This document shows, in pieces, positions 10,235 through 22,891 of a DNA stretch of 64,000 nt (position 1 is the stretch's first letter; every line of letters starts with the position of its first letter). Source of the DNA: Catonia carolina (lineage: Eukaryota; Arthropoda; Insecta; Hemiptera; Achilidae). The stretch covers positions 47,081,553 to 47,145,552 of the forward strand of contig JAQMRL010000001.1 of assembly GCA_035578175.1 (NCBI GenBank). Direction: 5' to 3'. The notes below the pieces were generated by a model. The model ran no database searches and was not told the DNA's origin. It saw only the letters and a program-made list of their open reading frames with translations. The translations under genes were made by a program, and so were the position numbers.

Positions 10235-13200
10235 CAAGTAAAATAGATATAGAACTTGTCAAATAGAACTTGAATCCAAAATTTCTTCTCTAGTTTAATT
10301 CTTTAACTCTTACTTCTTAAATGAAGACGATGTTCAGATTTAGGAATTGAAAATTTGGAAATATAATAAATTAATATTTAGTGAAATATGAAGTACCTAC
10401 TCTAATAGTTGAGCATATCAAATGTTTGATGTGAGGTTGTACATCTTAGATAAAAAAGTTGCTTGTAGCAAATTAAGATAATTGCTCCTTTTAAATAAAT
10501 TGAAAAAAGTTTTAATATTCAGTTTTACAACCTTTTCCCTCGCTAAATTTTTTAATTTTTTGACATATGTACGCAGTCACTTGAAACAAATTAGGTGAAG
10601 AATTTTAATTATAAAATTAATTAAGTTGAGAGGGAGCTGAAAGTCATTTTAAGGAATATTTTTTTAACAGGTGTTACATATTTAAGTAAAACGGTGTTTG
10701 TTGGTGGTTTTCGACCGCCTGTGTGTATGTTTATTTTGGTTGTACGGTTTAAAAGGCACAGGCAGTTGAGAATATATAACGTGTGTCAGGTGTTAGTAAG
10801 GTGTTGTGGAGATGGCGGGTGGAGTGTCAGGTAGAGGGTGTTTGTGTTCGTTAGAAGCCGTGTTATATTATCAGACAGCCTGAACGTGTTCAAGCTATGA
10901 CAAAGAGGGTAGACATACAGTGTGTGTCTGTATTTGCGCGTTTGTATGTTTGCGTGGATTTGTGGTGAGGAGGAAAATTGGGGGAAAGCGTTACACCATC
11001 ATGTTGTTAGTCCCTAAACTAATTACAATTTCATTGCGAAAGGATGCTTGGTTGCGTGTATGTGGATTCGCGTGCGTGTAGTATAAATATGGCTGTGTGA
11101 TGTTTATACATAATCTAATAGTAAGATATGAGAAGTTTACCGATACAGCCTAATACACTTTACCTTGCTAGAGCGATTTCATTCGACTGATCATCGTTTT
11201 CCATTTAAATAAAATTACTATTATTAATTGCCGTCATAGTATCATAAATACCTCAAATTTCAATGAAATTCATTTTATTAAATCTGCTGTTATACTTAAC
11301 GTAGTTCTCAGTGTAATTGAATAGTTTTAATAAAACAAAAGTAATTAAATAGAATTTCAGTGCAAACGAAAGGCGAATGGCTTATTTGCTTGCATCTACA
11401 CGGCCGTAATCTAATATAATTTTTGTTTTATTAGTTTTAAAAAAAATAGTGTTAATAATATAGTGTAATGTTTAACGATTCTTTACTTAAGATTACTTAA
11501 TAGAACTACTATATTTAAGAAATAGTCTAGAGAATTAAGAAAGAACCTTGAGAAACTGGAATAAATCAATAAAATATTGAACAAAAATATGTACAGATTA
11601 ATAAATTTAAGAAGAGCAGTAGCATAAGGATGATTAATGGACGAAAGAAAAACTTACAAGCAAATCTAAAATGTGGTCTGGAAAAAGATCTTTTAGAAAT
11701 ATTAAATGTTACTTAATTTGGTCTTATGTAGCAACACATAAAATCAAACTTTCTTATGTTAATGTAATTTTGGTAGTAAAGATTGTTTCTGACACTAACC
11801 GTAAAAATTTAAACATTACATTATTGATCTAAGAATAATGTTAAACACTTTACGGATTAATTTAGTTAATTTTTTCAGTTTAGTTTTTTTTTATTTCATG
11901 TTAATAACAATGATATATGTGCCGTGAATGACGTGATGAAGCTGATTATCTAGTAGTTACGTTTCATTCTGTTTTGGTGTATTTAGTCTAATATGATTTT
12001 TAAATATTTAATTGTCGATGTAATCGATTCTAGCTTATAACGTGATCGTTTTCAATTATACGGTAAATCTGTGTTCAATTTCTTCTTTAACCTCGTATGC
12101 ATATTGTCAGATAGGGAGTGTATATTTTTTATAAAGTAATTTTCGTGTTAACCAGATTTATCGGCGAAATTCTTTTAGTACAGTTTAATGTTTAATAAAA
12201 TTCGAAAGTTTTCATGAGTTGTCTCGTTAATTACTTACGAAAGGGGTTTTGTTATGATTTTTAGAATTTTTCGCTAGGGTGTCTGTAATAAATAAAATGT
12301 TGCAAGCTGTGGAGTCATAAATAATTAACACACATCTATTCCACATATCCTGAGAACATATTTGTTAATGGGAGCTTTTGTTTTATGAGCATGAGAATAT
12401 TTCTCAAGAAAACAGTAATTTCATTTAACATTAAGTATTTAACATTAACACTTCTAAGTTTGCGATTTTTTCAAGATTATCAAGTTAATCGGTTGTTAAA
12501 GTAAAATTTATAACATTTCGTTATAAATAACTAAAAATAAAATTAAGGAATGAGAAGAGTTATGAATAATTCAACATTATCTTTTTGCAATTTTCAATAC
12601 TTTATTTTGAATTAGTAAAATAAAATTATGTTATTTTATGTAGCAGGAGTTCTCTACAGTTATAAACGAATAATATTGTACAGTTCTCCTCTTCAGTGGC
12701 TAGTTATGAATCATCACAATCCCTCTGTAAAAGTTATAACTAAAATATTATATAAATTTTATTTTCTTATAATCTGATTATTTATTTAAAAAGTTGGCAC
12801 CAATTTTTTGAATTTTTAACATTTATCAAAACTTGAATCCGCTTGATGTAATTAATAAGTGACAGTCGCAGCACATTACGTTTAGTAAATCATTACATTA
12901 ATGGTGTGTTATTAGAGGTACTTTCTCTACTGTCTATTTTAATGGTGATAGTACTAAAATATATAGCTGTTTTTCTTTCATTTACTTTTCACTTCTTAGT
13001 TTTTAGATCGTAAATATTATTAATGTTATATAACATGAAAAATATATTTTTTCTGTTTTGTAATATACACATATACACTTATTTAATTACTAGTAGAAAA
13101 AAATAGCTATTTACTAATTCTTAGTACTTTTAACCTTCGTCCCGGTACTTCCGCAAATTTTATGATTAACTCAAATATTCGGGAACCAAATCAGGCAAAT

Positions 13201-13284
13201 TATTTAGGAGTTACATTTAATAAAAATGTTTAATCTGGTTAAATCGCTTTAAACAAAAGTAAAATACTATCAAGCATATCAATA
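10235..13284. other. AT-rich DNA; G/T-skewed patch at 10690-11110
   Basis: No coding sequence or mobile element recognised. Positions 10690-11110 are strongly skewed to G and T on the plus strand, with many TGTGT and GTTTG words, and hold a TATAAATA word at about 11080. An untranslated exon or promoter could lie here, but no coding exon supports it. Confidence 0.45.
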
Positions 13285-14108
13285 TTTTTTTATAGGCTTT
13301 CCTGCTGTTTGTCACCTCAACCCGTAGGTTGGTGGGCCTACAATCTTGCGCTGTCCACTTCACTCCAGTCGCTTCAGTTCCTTTTACTTCTTCCCTTCCT
13401 CAGTTCATCCATACATGACAGTCTCGGTATTCCCTCGTGGCACAACCCTCCATCAGCCCCTTAAGCAGGGAAATGAATCAGGTCGCAGCAGATGTCCAAT
13501 TATATACTGTTTCGTTTACCTTTGATTGTTTTTAGGAGGGTTCTGCCTTCAGCCCCTCTTATCAATGCAATTTAATTAATAACTGTTAATGAAATCTTAT
13601 GCATTCTCCACAAACGTCACATTTCTAATGCTTCCAGCTTTCTTTTATCCACATTGCGTAGAGTCCATGTCTCCGAGTCATAAGTTGCTGTACTACATAA
13701 TGAAGCTTCTAATAAAAATTTTCATCGTCTCTTGAAAAAACGGTTTTGATGTTAGCAGTCTTTTCTTCTTGAGAAATGCTTTCCTAGGTTGTACTATTAA
13801 GCTTTCTTGTCTGTTGTGCGCCTGCAATCAGATGTTCAAGAACTTTTGAAATATTTAAATGTAGCTACTTGTGAAAGTTTTCACCCTCAAGCCATCTGTT
13901 TTCATACCTCAGACTTCTGTTTGCCATCTCTGATGTAATTCGCGATTTTGTTTTCTTCTCGTTTATTCTCACTGTACATTTATCGTTAAGGATGATTTTC
14001 GTATGCAGTGCGTTTTGTAGTTCTTTCTCACTGTTACCAACTAGAACAACTTTATGTGCAAAATGAATTGTGTTGTAGCACTCGCCGTTTATCTTTATGC
14101 CATTTTGT
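13285..14108 (-). pseudogene. degenerate LINE reverse-transcriptase 3' half
   Basis: Translated on the minus strand with several frame changes, it shows in order: FAHKVVLVGNSEKELQ (a decayed F/Y-A-D-D box in its usual context), KTKSRITSEM, ISQEEKTANIKTVFSRD, SETWTLRNVDKRKLEALEM in conceptual form, and a C-terminal TLLKTIKGKRN block. This is the standard order from the RT active site to the C-terminus of a non-LTR element. The aspartates of the active site are lost and stops are frequent. The Jockey LINE at 14120 has inserted immediately next to it. Confidence 0.65.
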
Positions 14109-14119
14109 TAGTTCTATGT
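14109..14119 (+). repeat. target-site duplication, left copy
   Basis: TAGTTCTATGT, 11 bp, repeated exactly at 17518-17528. It flanks the Jockey LINE; the last T merges with the poly-T tail. Confidence 0.9.
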
Positions 14120-14326
14120 TTTTTTTTTTTTTTTTTTTTTTTAACGTTAATTTTATTTAGAAACTATACAGTACAGTATAACCATCCAAAAGCTTAACTA
14201 AATTTTGAAAAAAACAAATGACTTGATAAATAAACAGAAATATTTTTTTAAAGAATACATCCCAGTGGATAATTCAAAAGTATAGTGGATTTCAAAAAAA
14301 AATAAGTTAATAAAAATATAGAACAA

Positions 14327-17017
14327 TTATATCAATAGATCTCTACTCCATTTTCTTCGTAGGCGTCGGTGTGGTAAGTTTCGTCTTGACATTTGCTGTA
14401 TTAGGGGATTGATGTGATCTGTTAATTTTCTGTTAAATTTGGAATATTTTATTTTAGCAGTTTCTGTTACAAAAGGGATTTTCAAATCGGAATGCAATGT
14501 TAAATTTGTTACGTAATATGGGGCGTTCGTTATCATCCGAAGTATTTTTGACTGATGAGTTTGAATTTTTTGAATGTGAGTTTTCTTTGCGGTCCCAAAA
14601 ATTTCAATACCGTAATTCCATATCGGTTGTAAATAGGCTTTGTATGTTAATAATTTAAATTTTAATGATAGAGTTGATTTTCTGTTGATGAATTTTGAAA
14701 GTAATTTTGTACGGTTATTTAGTTGCAAACGTTTTGTTTTGATATGATATCCCCAAGTCAGTCTACGGTCTAAATGGAGGCCCAGATATCGAACTTTATT
14801 TTCTTGCGGTATCTCATTGTTATCCAGGTAAACAGTTGGACAAGTTCTTCTTCTTAAAGTAAAAGTCACTTGCACAGATTTCAGCGGGTTAACTTTCATT
14901 CTCCAGTTTTTGAGCCATGTAGATACCTCATACAAGTGATTTTGGATGTTCATCGAAGTTTCTTCTGGAGATTCACTGCTGCATAACAGAACGGTATCAT
15001 CTGCGTACGCTGCTACTGTCGTGAAGTCATTTTCCGGGAAGTCAGACGTAAATATGGAGTACAAAGCAGGAGATAATATGGACCCTTGAGGAACTCCTGC
15101 TTCGATATGCCAGATATTAGAATATTCCAAACCTTGGCGCACAACAAAATATCTATCCTCTAAAAATGATCTCAGAATTCCATAATATGTATCAGACAAA
15201 ATAGATTTTAATTTATACAAAAGCCCGGGATGCCAAACCTTATCGAACGCCGAACTAATATCCAGAAATACAGCCGATGTGTATAACTTTTGTTCTAACC
15301 CTACAGAAATTAAATCAACCACTCTGTGCAGCTGATGAGTTGTTGAATGCTGCCTTCTGAATCCAAACTGATAATTTGGAGTTGTAGCTTCAATTATCGG
15401 CGAAAGTCGATCTAACAAAATTCGTTCAAAAAGTTTAGACACGACTGAAAGAAGGCTAATGGGCCGGTAAGAGCTTACACAGTGAGATGGTTTTTCCGGC
15501 TTCTGAAATAAAACAATAGTTGACAATTTCCATTGTAAAGGAAAATGCGCAGTTCTGAGAATAGCATTAAATATGTTTCGTATAAAAATTATCCCTCTTT
15601 CTGGTAACTCCTTTAATATCTCTGCAGTTATCAAATCCAGACCTGGTGACTTGTGCAATGGAAGACGTTTAATAATACTCTTGACCTCGTTTAAACTCAC
15701 AGGTTTAGGCGGCAACGATAGCGTAGTTGGGCACGTTACGAATTCCTGTACATCCCTGTCAAACTCAATGTCTCCTGTTTGCACATGAGGTTTAAATACG
15801 TTGCTGAGATGTTCTCCAAATAAATCAGCTTTTTCTTGGTCAGACTTGGCCCAGGTTTGGTTCTCACGCCGAAGAGGAGTCGAAACTGGAACTTGCTTTA
15901 GAAGTCGCTTTGTTGCTCTCCATAACGAACCATCTTCTGTGTCCAGGGAATTCAAGCGGCTTTCAAAGCGGTCGAGTTTAACTGCCCAGATTTCCTTTTT
16001 AAGTCTGTTGGATAGCCGATTGACAGTAGATTTATCGTCCGGAAGTCTTGTACGATGCCATCGACGACGTGCTGCCCGTTTTTGAGTAATTAATTCCCGT
16101 ATGGATCTGGGATAATGAGGTCCATTGCGTTCATTTTTTGAAACAGTTATTGCAGAATCCCATGCAGCAGATTGAATGATAGAGGTAAAATCGTCTATGG
16201 CGCATTCTAAATCGTGAGCAGTTTTTAAAGGGACGTGAACATTTAAATTGTTATTTACAAGATTTTGAAATTTGACCCAATCCATCTTACCGGTTGGCGT
16301 TAGCGATGGTAGTTGCTGTTTATAAAGAGGAGTAGCACTTATAGTTAACAGAACCGGAGAATGGTCGGATCTAAAATCGTCTAAATTTTCAACCGCATGG
16401 TGAAGTCGACTTATACCTCGTGTTATAAATATATCTAGTATATCAGGTAGCTTTGTGACGGCAGAAGGCCAATATGTCGGCATCCTGGGCGTTATTACTT
16501 CAAATCGATTGTAGTCAACTACATTTAGCAGTTGCCTGCCTCGTGGTGTATTGACTCTACATCCCCACTGAGTGTTCTTCGCATTATAATCACCACCAGC
16601 AATAAATGCTGGTCCCAACTCATCGAAAAAATTTTGAAACTCCTCCTCAGTTACTCGAAATCGTGGCGGACAATAAACTGATGCTACATTAAATTTTAAC
16701 TGGTTTAGGTATAAAGAAAGTACAGTTGCCTGAAGAAAATTTGTTGGAGGTTCAGTGAAAAGGAAGTCATGTTTTAAAGTCGCCTTGATGATAATTGCCG
16801 TGCCCCCTTGGCTCCGGTCGGCCGGGTGATCAGTCCGGTAAACGATGTAACCGGGAACGTAAAAACGAGAACGTGAAGTCAAGTGAGACTCCGAAATGAG
16901 GGCGATGTCTATTCTTTTCTCATGTAGCACATATTCTAGCTCATTGAAATGTTGTGAAATACCATTAGCATTCCACAACAAGACGACAAGGGAATTAGAT
17001 GTCATATTATTTGGCAT
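14327..17017 (-). CDS. LINE ORF2: AP endonuclease and reverse transcriptase
   Basis: An intact 896-residue frame. The N-terminal third is an apurinic-type endonuclease that nicks the target DNA: WNANGI at residues 15-20, ALISESHL with the catalytic Glu at residue 43, then GGDYNAKN and SDHSPVLL further on. The middle is a reverse transcriptase with the SAFDKVWH block, GVPQGSILSP, and YADD at about 671-674. The C-terminal part has the usual Jockey thumb region (YLGLHLDRRLTW, NYGIEIFG). The start ATG overlaps the ORF1 stop by a few bases in another frame, the usual Jockey arrangement. The frame is undamaged, but the element lacks its 5' end and probably cannot transcribe itself. Confidence 0.93.
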   Translation of the reverse strand: MPNNMTSNSLVVLLWNANGISQHFNELEYVLHEKRIDIALISESHLTSRSRFYVPGYIVYRTDHPADRSQGGTAIIIKATLKHDFLFTEPPTNFLQATVLSLYLNQLKFNVASVYCPPRFRVTEEEFQNFFDELGPAFIAGGDYNAKNTQWGCRVNTPRGRQLLNVVDYNRFEVITPRMPTYWPSAVTKLPDILDIFITRGISRLHHAVENLDDFRSDHSPVLLTISATPLYKQQLPSLTPTGKMDWVKFQNLVNNNLNVHVPLKTAHDLECAIDDFTSIIQSAAWDSAITVSKNERNGPHYPRSIRELITQKRAARRRWHRTRLPDDKSTVNRLSNRLKKEIWAVKLDRFESRLNSLDTEDGSLWRATKRLLKQVPVSTPLRRENQTWAKSDQEKADLFGEHLSNVFKPHVQTGDIEFDRDVQEFVTCPTTLSLPPKPVSLNEVKSIIKRLPLHKSPGLDLITAEILKELPERGIIFIRNIFNAILRTAHFPLQWKLSTIVLFQKPEKPSHCVSSYRPISLLSVVSKLFERILLDRLSPIIEATTPNYQFGFRRQHSTTHQLHRVVDLISVGLEQKLYTSAVFLDISSAFDKVWHPGLLYKLKSILSDTYYGILRSFLEDRYFVVRQGLEYSNIWHIEAGVPQGSILSPALYSIFTSDFPENDFTTVAAYADDTVLLCSSESPEETSMNIQNHLYEVSTWLKNWRMKVNPLKSVQVTFTLRRRTCPTVYLDNNEIPQENKVRYLGLHLDRRLTWGYHIKTKRLQLNNRTKLLSKFINRKSTLSLKFKLLTYKAYLQPIWNYGIEIFGTAKKTHIQKIQTHQSKILRMITNAPYYVTNLTLHSDLKIPFVTETAKIKYSKFNRKLTDHINPLIQQMSRRNLPHRRLRRKWSRDLLI

Positions 17018-17517
17018 TATTTTTAGACATTAAGGCTTGTATAAGTTGAGTCATTAACGAAATCATTGGAAACAATAGAGTTTTCATTTCCGACAAAAAA
17101 GTATTAATTTGACTTGACGGCCCCAACGCAGCATTATATTCCGCAATTTGGGCAGATGAAAATATGGAAGGTGAATGAACCTGTAATAATGGAGTTTGTC
17201 CTGCTTGAATTTTATTTCCGGTGGATTTTGAAGGCAACGGTGGAAAAGATGAAGAATTAATGTCAGGTACTGGGTGCCTTTGATTTTTTGAATTTTCACT
17301 TGTTTTATGAAGGGGTGCCCGACGTTTCTGGATTTCCTTGTATATAGCACACCCTTTGTAGTTAGCCGGGTGAGACTGGGAACAGAGCGCACACGTGGCT
17401 GGCGTATCGCGTGGTTTGGTACAACTGGAAGACTCATGATCCCCTGCACAACGCACGCATTTAGGAGCGTGATTACAATAACGTCTTGTATGTGAATATT
17501 GTTGGCACCTTAGACAT
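17007..17517 (-). pseudogene. LINE ORF1 (Gag-like), truncated and frameshifted
   Basis: The RNA-binding protein of the LINE, present only from its zinc-knuckle region. The first knuckle (CLRCQQYSHTRRYC, a CX2CX4HX4C) begins at the 5' breakpoint. A one-base length change in the A/T run at 17460-17463 shifts the frame. The second and third knuckles then follow (CVRCAGDHESSSC and CALCSQSHPANYKGC). The tail after them is rich in Ser, Pro and Gln and ends just past the ORF2 start. No start codon belongs to this gene in the window. Confidence 0.8.
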
Positions 17518-17528
17518 AGTTCTATGTA
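17518..17528 (+). repeat. target-site duplication, right copy
   Basis: TAGTTCTATGT, identical to 14109-14119. Confidence 0.9.
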
Positions 17529-19082
17529 AACTCATTTAATAAATATTAAATGAACCAAGATTAAACAATTGTGGAGAGCTCTGCATTCCTGACTGGCACC
17601 CTTTGAAATTTTTCCAGAAATTCATTTCGGTTATTTGGCGCTTTTTGATTCATGTTACACAGGCTTATTGGAAAACATTCTCTAGTATAACTAAAACAAA
17701 AACTTTCTGTTCATAGATACTTGTTTGGGCTTATGCCAGTCGAAAAAACGGTTTCACAGCTTGTAGAAACTGTTTCTTATTATGATTAATACAAAATTGA
17801 ATAATATTATTACCACACTTATTAATAACTTATTTCATTTAATGTTAATAAAATCAAACAACTCCAGATCGGTCAAAAAATAAATAAGAACACTTACCAA
17901 AGAAGCGCTTTCATGGGGTTACCACATCGTCAGCTGGTTTTAATATTTAAAATTTACATATTTATTTTTCAGTGGTATTGGACCTCCTCTGTGTGTCATG
18001 AAAACTACAGGAATAAATTTATCTATTAATTTTATTATTCAAATTTAACAAGTCAGTCTGCCAACGTAATTAGGACACTGTTTTCTTATTCTGTTTGCAT
18101 ATTTAATAATTTAAACATTTTTTTAAAATTTATATATTATATTATATTATATGTAAAACTTTCCCAGTAGATCCAAATTCTCTATTTTTATTATTCGTCT
18201 TTAAAATTTCCAAATAACTTTTTATATTGCTTGTAATGTGGTTTGAATTAATTAGTTTGGTGACAACGGAAAATGTATAATTAATTCCTTTTTTTAAATT
18301 ATTCTATCTTTGATCGTTCTGGTGGGTTTTTAATTTTATTTACACTGAATAAAATATAAACTGATAAATTATTTAAGCAGTGGATGAATGCTTAATAAAC
18401 TTATTACATGTATAAACAGGCTTGCAAATTTTCACTTTGGCTGCAAGGATTTTCAAGAAACCAAGTCATAAGTAGGTTTAATTTAACATGTATACCAGTA
18501 ACGGGCCCCTCAAAAAATGTTAAAATAAAATGTTACGTAAGTGTCATCCTCAGTAGTAAGCATCATTGCATTAGGGAATAAAACTTGATTAAGTTACTCT
18601 GAACCTGCTGATGTTTTGATGCGGTTAATGACATATTTTGGAATCTAAGGAGACTCATTGTTCAGTTAAAATTTGACAAAAAACCGTTTGTGAGATAGTG
18701 CAGCCCGAAGGAACTTGTCAAAAAAAAACAAACAAAAAAGGACTATTCGTGATTTCCTTATGATGTTCAAGGACAACTTACTTTTCTTTCGTTATACTAT
18801 AATACATATTTTAGTAAGTATAAACAAAATATATTTGCGATATTACTTCAAAAATGCGTAGATTAACGTTATAGTGCAGTCTTGTAATGACTTATAAATT
18901 TCCTATTAAATTTAAAGGTAAGCAAAATAGATATTTTGTAGGCCTACCTATGAAATTTACTGAGGGTCCTATACGTTTGGAGTTTTACTTTGGCTTATAT
19001 ATAGATGTAGTTAAATATCGAATATAGCTTAAAACTGCTGTTATTGGAAATGCAAACAAGGCTTTTGTTGAAGTAATAAAGT
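17529..19082. other. AT-rich DNA, no gene seen
   Basis: No coding region, RNA gene or element recognised. Confidence 0.5.
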
Positions 19083-19192
19083 CAGAACTTGTTGGGACAA
19101 GACCCGGTCCTGATCAGCGAATGTTCAAAAAACTTTCGATGAACTTTCGAAGTTTGGCTGATCAGGCCGGGTTTTGGCCCACTAAGTCCGGA
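19083..19192. repeat. small fold-back element
   Basis: Two arms of about 40 bp in inverted orientation: ACCCGGTCCTGATCAGC in the left arm and GCTGATCAGGCCGGGT in the right. The outer parts also pair imperfectly. The loop of about 30 bp contains AACTTTCGA twice. The size and structure fit a fold-back MITE, or a hairpin-forming end of a larger element, but no target duplication was identified. Confidence 0.6.
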
Positions 19193-22100
19193 TTACAATG
19201 CATTAGGTTCGTTATCAAATAAGTATTTATTTATTTATGATAAAAATTTTATTTAAATTCAATTATTTAACGTTGCGTCAGCAACTGGGCCAATAACGGT
19301 TGCAGTTGTTTTCGGAGCATTAAACGTGATTGGTACTTGCGAAGATTTTTGAAGCTTACCTTCAACTTGGCAATGTAGGCTATTGGCTGCCGATTAAAAT
19401 GTCGAAGTAGTCTTTAATAAGTTTTTGTGAGAATGCTTAATTTGTTATATAAATATCTAATACGTAAGCATATGAATTTTTACATTTAAAGACTTTTATC
19501 TTGGTGTAAAAAATAATACTCAAAATTGGTGATATTTATGTGAGAGGCAGAAGATTTAGTCTATGAGAAGAGCATACGGGATGTAAAATCTGGCCGTCAT
19601 ACATCAAACTCAGCTACGTGTGTCCAAGTTTTGTGATCCTATTATGCTATCAATCTTCTTCAGAAATAAATATTCTACAAAATATTAATTCTAAAAATGC
19701 CGAATGATTTACGCATTAAACTGTATTTAATAAAAAAATACATGTAAACATTAACAGACTATTTAATGTAAAAATGAAATGAATAAGTAATAAAGAAAAA
19801 AAGGAAAAGCTGTAAAAAGTCATAATTGAATTATTGAAATGAATTTGACATTACGCGCTGTTCACTAAATGGTACGGAATGAAATGATGAGGGCACTTTG
19901 AATGAGAAATGTGAATGTAAGATGAATATAAAAGAAAAGGGGGCAGAGGAAATAAATGAGGGAACAGGCTCAAATGATTTTTATTACCCTTCTTTTCATT
20001 TCTTTTATTCATTTTATCAAAGGAGAACATATTCCTTTTTCAGAAATTCCTACTTCTTTAAATACAGTCTCAGTTGTTTCACAAAATTTTTATTATTCTG
20101 TTAATTGAATTCTCCTACAGTAATTAATATTAGACTAATATACTTTTTAAATAAATTTATTTACTTAGCCATTCAGTGTGAACCACATTATCTGTTTTCC
20201 AACTCTCAAAAGCAACTACTATATTCTGTTTGCAAGGAAGGTTCACTTATGTGTTTTTCATATAAAAAACGTACTTTAACAACATTTCTAAAGTTTTGTG
20301 CTTCCTTTTGCATCTCTTCAGTTATTTTATGGAAAATTGAATATTGTTCTAAATATTTTGGCAAATATAATATAATCCTATTTTTAATTCTAAATTTCTT
20401 TTCAAGATTAAATTTACAATATAGACACACAACACTGTAATAGAAACATTATGAAGAATTACAATTTAACAGTTCGTGCGTGTTATTGTATGTAGGTTTT
20501 ATTTTGTATTGCCTGAATACGTTTTATTTCTAATGTTTTAGCAGAACAACATATTGTTGTACTCCGTATGTCCAAATTGGTTCTATCACTGTTTTGTATC
20601 TACGTATTTCTGTCTCCAGAGAGGATGTTGGGCATCTGTTTTAATGTTTAAAGTAATAATATTCACAAAAACTGTTGATTTTTCTGTGACCCTGCGTTTT
20701 ATTATTTATTGACATAAAAAAAAACTGTAGGTAGTGTTCAATGTAAGACGTAAAGAGGAGTATTATAGAATACTTAAACTCAACGCCATTTTATTTGTAA
20801 TAATACTTAGTTATGATTTTTGGGTGATTGTAAAATAATGAATGGTAAAAAACATGCCTATGTATAATTTTGTTGTGAATAATTTGCCTAATTTTGTTGT
20901 GAATAATTTTCCCCATAAAAATATCAAAAATCTACAACCATTAAAACAGACTGTTTGTCAACAATTATTTTTATAGCTTATTTGGTCAAATTTTTATCAA
21001 ATATACTCGTAGTTCCACTGCTGATAGCAATTTGTCTCGTTTACAAACAGCTCAATCTAAAGTATTCATGATTATTATCATTCCCCTCGCTACGTGCTTA
21101 ACGAAACCTTACAAAACGACTTACGAATTACGTGATATTATCAAGAGTACTGCTGACTATTTTACAGAAAAACTGAGAAACATAAAAACGACCTAATTAA
21201 AAAAATGCACACACTACACCCTATCCCTGACGTTCCCAAGAGAAGGTTAAAAAAAAAATAAAGCAGGAATTTTCTAGAGGATAACATATAATTAAACACA
21301 TGAAAATAACAGTCACATAATTTTGAAATAAACTTCAGTACGCACAAACACTCACATACAATATAAAGCGTCAAATGGGTGATCAGCTTTTTCAGACCAT
21401 TCATGCCACATATTATCAAATTAGCCGTCACATTTATAGTTGTTTTACGTAATAAAACAAATAAAAATATATACTCAAAACCCAAATTGGTTTTTGACGG
21501 TAGACTCCTTCATAAGCTTTATATCTCTAGCTCTGATTTTAAACTGTAAGAGACAGTCAGATATTCTTTGATATCTGCAGGTGGCACAGTACATAATTCT
21601 GAATTGAAATTTTTACTAATATATTAAAATGTTTAAGCTGTATATATGTAGTATATAAATTCAAAATTGGAAAGGTTTTTTGACTACTGTTTTCCTATTG
21701 TAATATTGGCAAAAGGTTTGCTGTGAACACTTTTTAAATAATGTATTCGTATATTTCTGATATTGAGTAATACACGCAGCTTTGTATTTTATAAATATGT
21801 TTAAAACCTGAAGCTAGGAAATTGTGTAAACTTGTTCAAAGTTTAAACAGAAAATGAAAGAAGAAAGTAAGGACGAATGAGTTGGGGATTACCGTACGAC
21901 CTACACCGACACTGTGTAATACTTTGTAAAAAACGGTCCCTTTACGCAACATGAATTGATTTCAATCGCTTGTTTTCACGACAGGAAAATACTTCTATCC
22001 GTTGAATTTTGCCTTTCAACTTTATTGCTCATGCAAGAAATAACACGCATGTTTCTGACTAGACATATATTTTAAATATTCAAATGAATAATAGTAGTAA

Positions 22101-22891
22101 TAAAAGTACAATAATTTTGAATTTCACAACATTTATTTGATTTTTAAATTATTCTTTTTTGAAACAAAAGGTGTGAAAACAATATCTGGTTCATCAATTT
22201 CTTGTTTACAAGTTTTACGATAAAATTTCGTTCATTTCAAAGGAAATAAAAGTGAAGTCAATCACCTGAAAGATATTATGTGCTGCTATTACAGAATCAT
22301 TGCTACCGTATAAAAATCACAAATTCAACACAAGTAAAGTAATAAACATCTTTTTTTGTAACAAAAGACTACGATTATTTATAGATATCGTACTGGCAAA
22401 CGGAAATATCAGTATATTTAACTGCTTTATTGTATTTATGAGATGTAGTTTATACGAGATAATAAAAGGGTATGGATTAATGAATATCATGTCGTAAAAA
22501 ATAAAATTTTTTCCCTTCGTGAGTAAATATTACGTAAACTGTGGTTAAAGTTCCTTAAGTATAGGGATAATAGTATTTTATAACAAAATATTAACTAATT
22601 GTTTTCCATCAATCTTTTAGTATTAATGGATTAGAAAAAAAATCACATTACGGTGAAATCATTGTACCAATAATTTGAGAAATTCTGTTTACCGAAAATA
22701 TTATTTTACAATTTTTGTTTATTATTACTAAGTAGTTTTGATTATAAGGTATTCAAAACGTTAAACTTCAAGCCATTTTTAAACAAAAACATTTTAGAAT
22801 ATAATTTAATATAGGCCTACATCTAAACATTAAAAATTATGTAATGAGATGTGATAGGTGCAAGTTTATTACACTTAAATGCAAAATATAT
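19193..22891. other. AT-rich DNA, no gene seen
   Basis: No domains or mobile elements recognised over 3.7 kb. Frames at 20105-20440, 21162-21485 and 22300-22497 are short, hydrophobic and rich in Phe, Ile and Asn, as expected from A/T-rich noise. Confidence 0.5.

Larger units (their letters stand above)
14120..17517 (-). mobile_element. Jockey-clade LINE, 5'-truncated
   Basis: A non-LTR retrotransposon of 3398 bp on the minus strand. It ends in a poly-A tail, seen as a T run from 14120 to about 14142, and is flanked by an 11-bp target duplication. From the 5' side it carries the end of ORF1 (zinc knuckles), a complete ORF2 (endonuclease plus RT) and a 3' untranslated region of about 200 bp. 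The 5' breakpoint falls inside the first zinc knuckle, so the promoter and the first part of ORF1 are missing. A related but distinct element lies at 60605-62575. Confidence 0.93.

Noticed and set aside
15573..16085. Plus-strand frames across the Jockey element
   Set aside because: They are shadows of the intact minus-strand ORF2.
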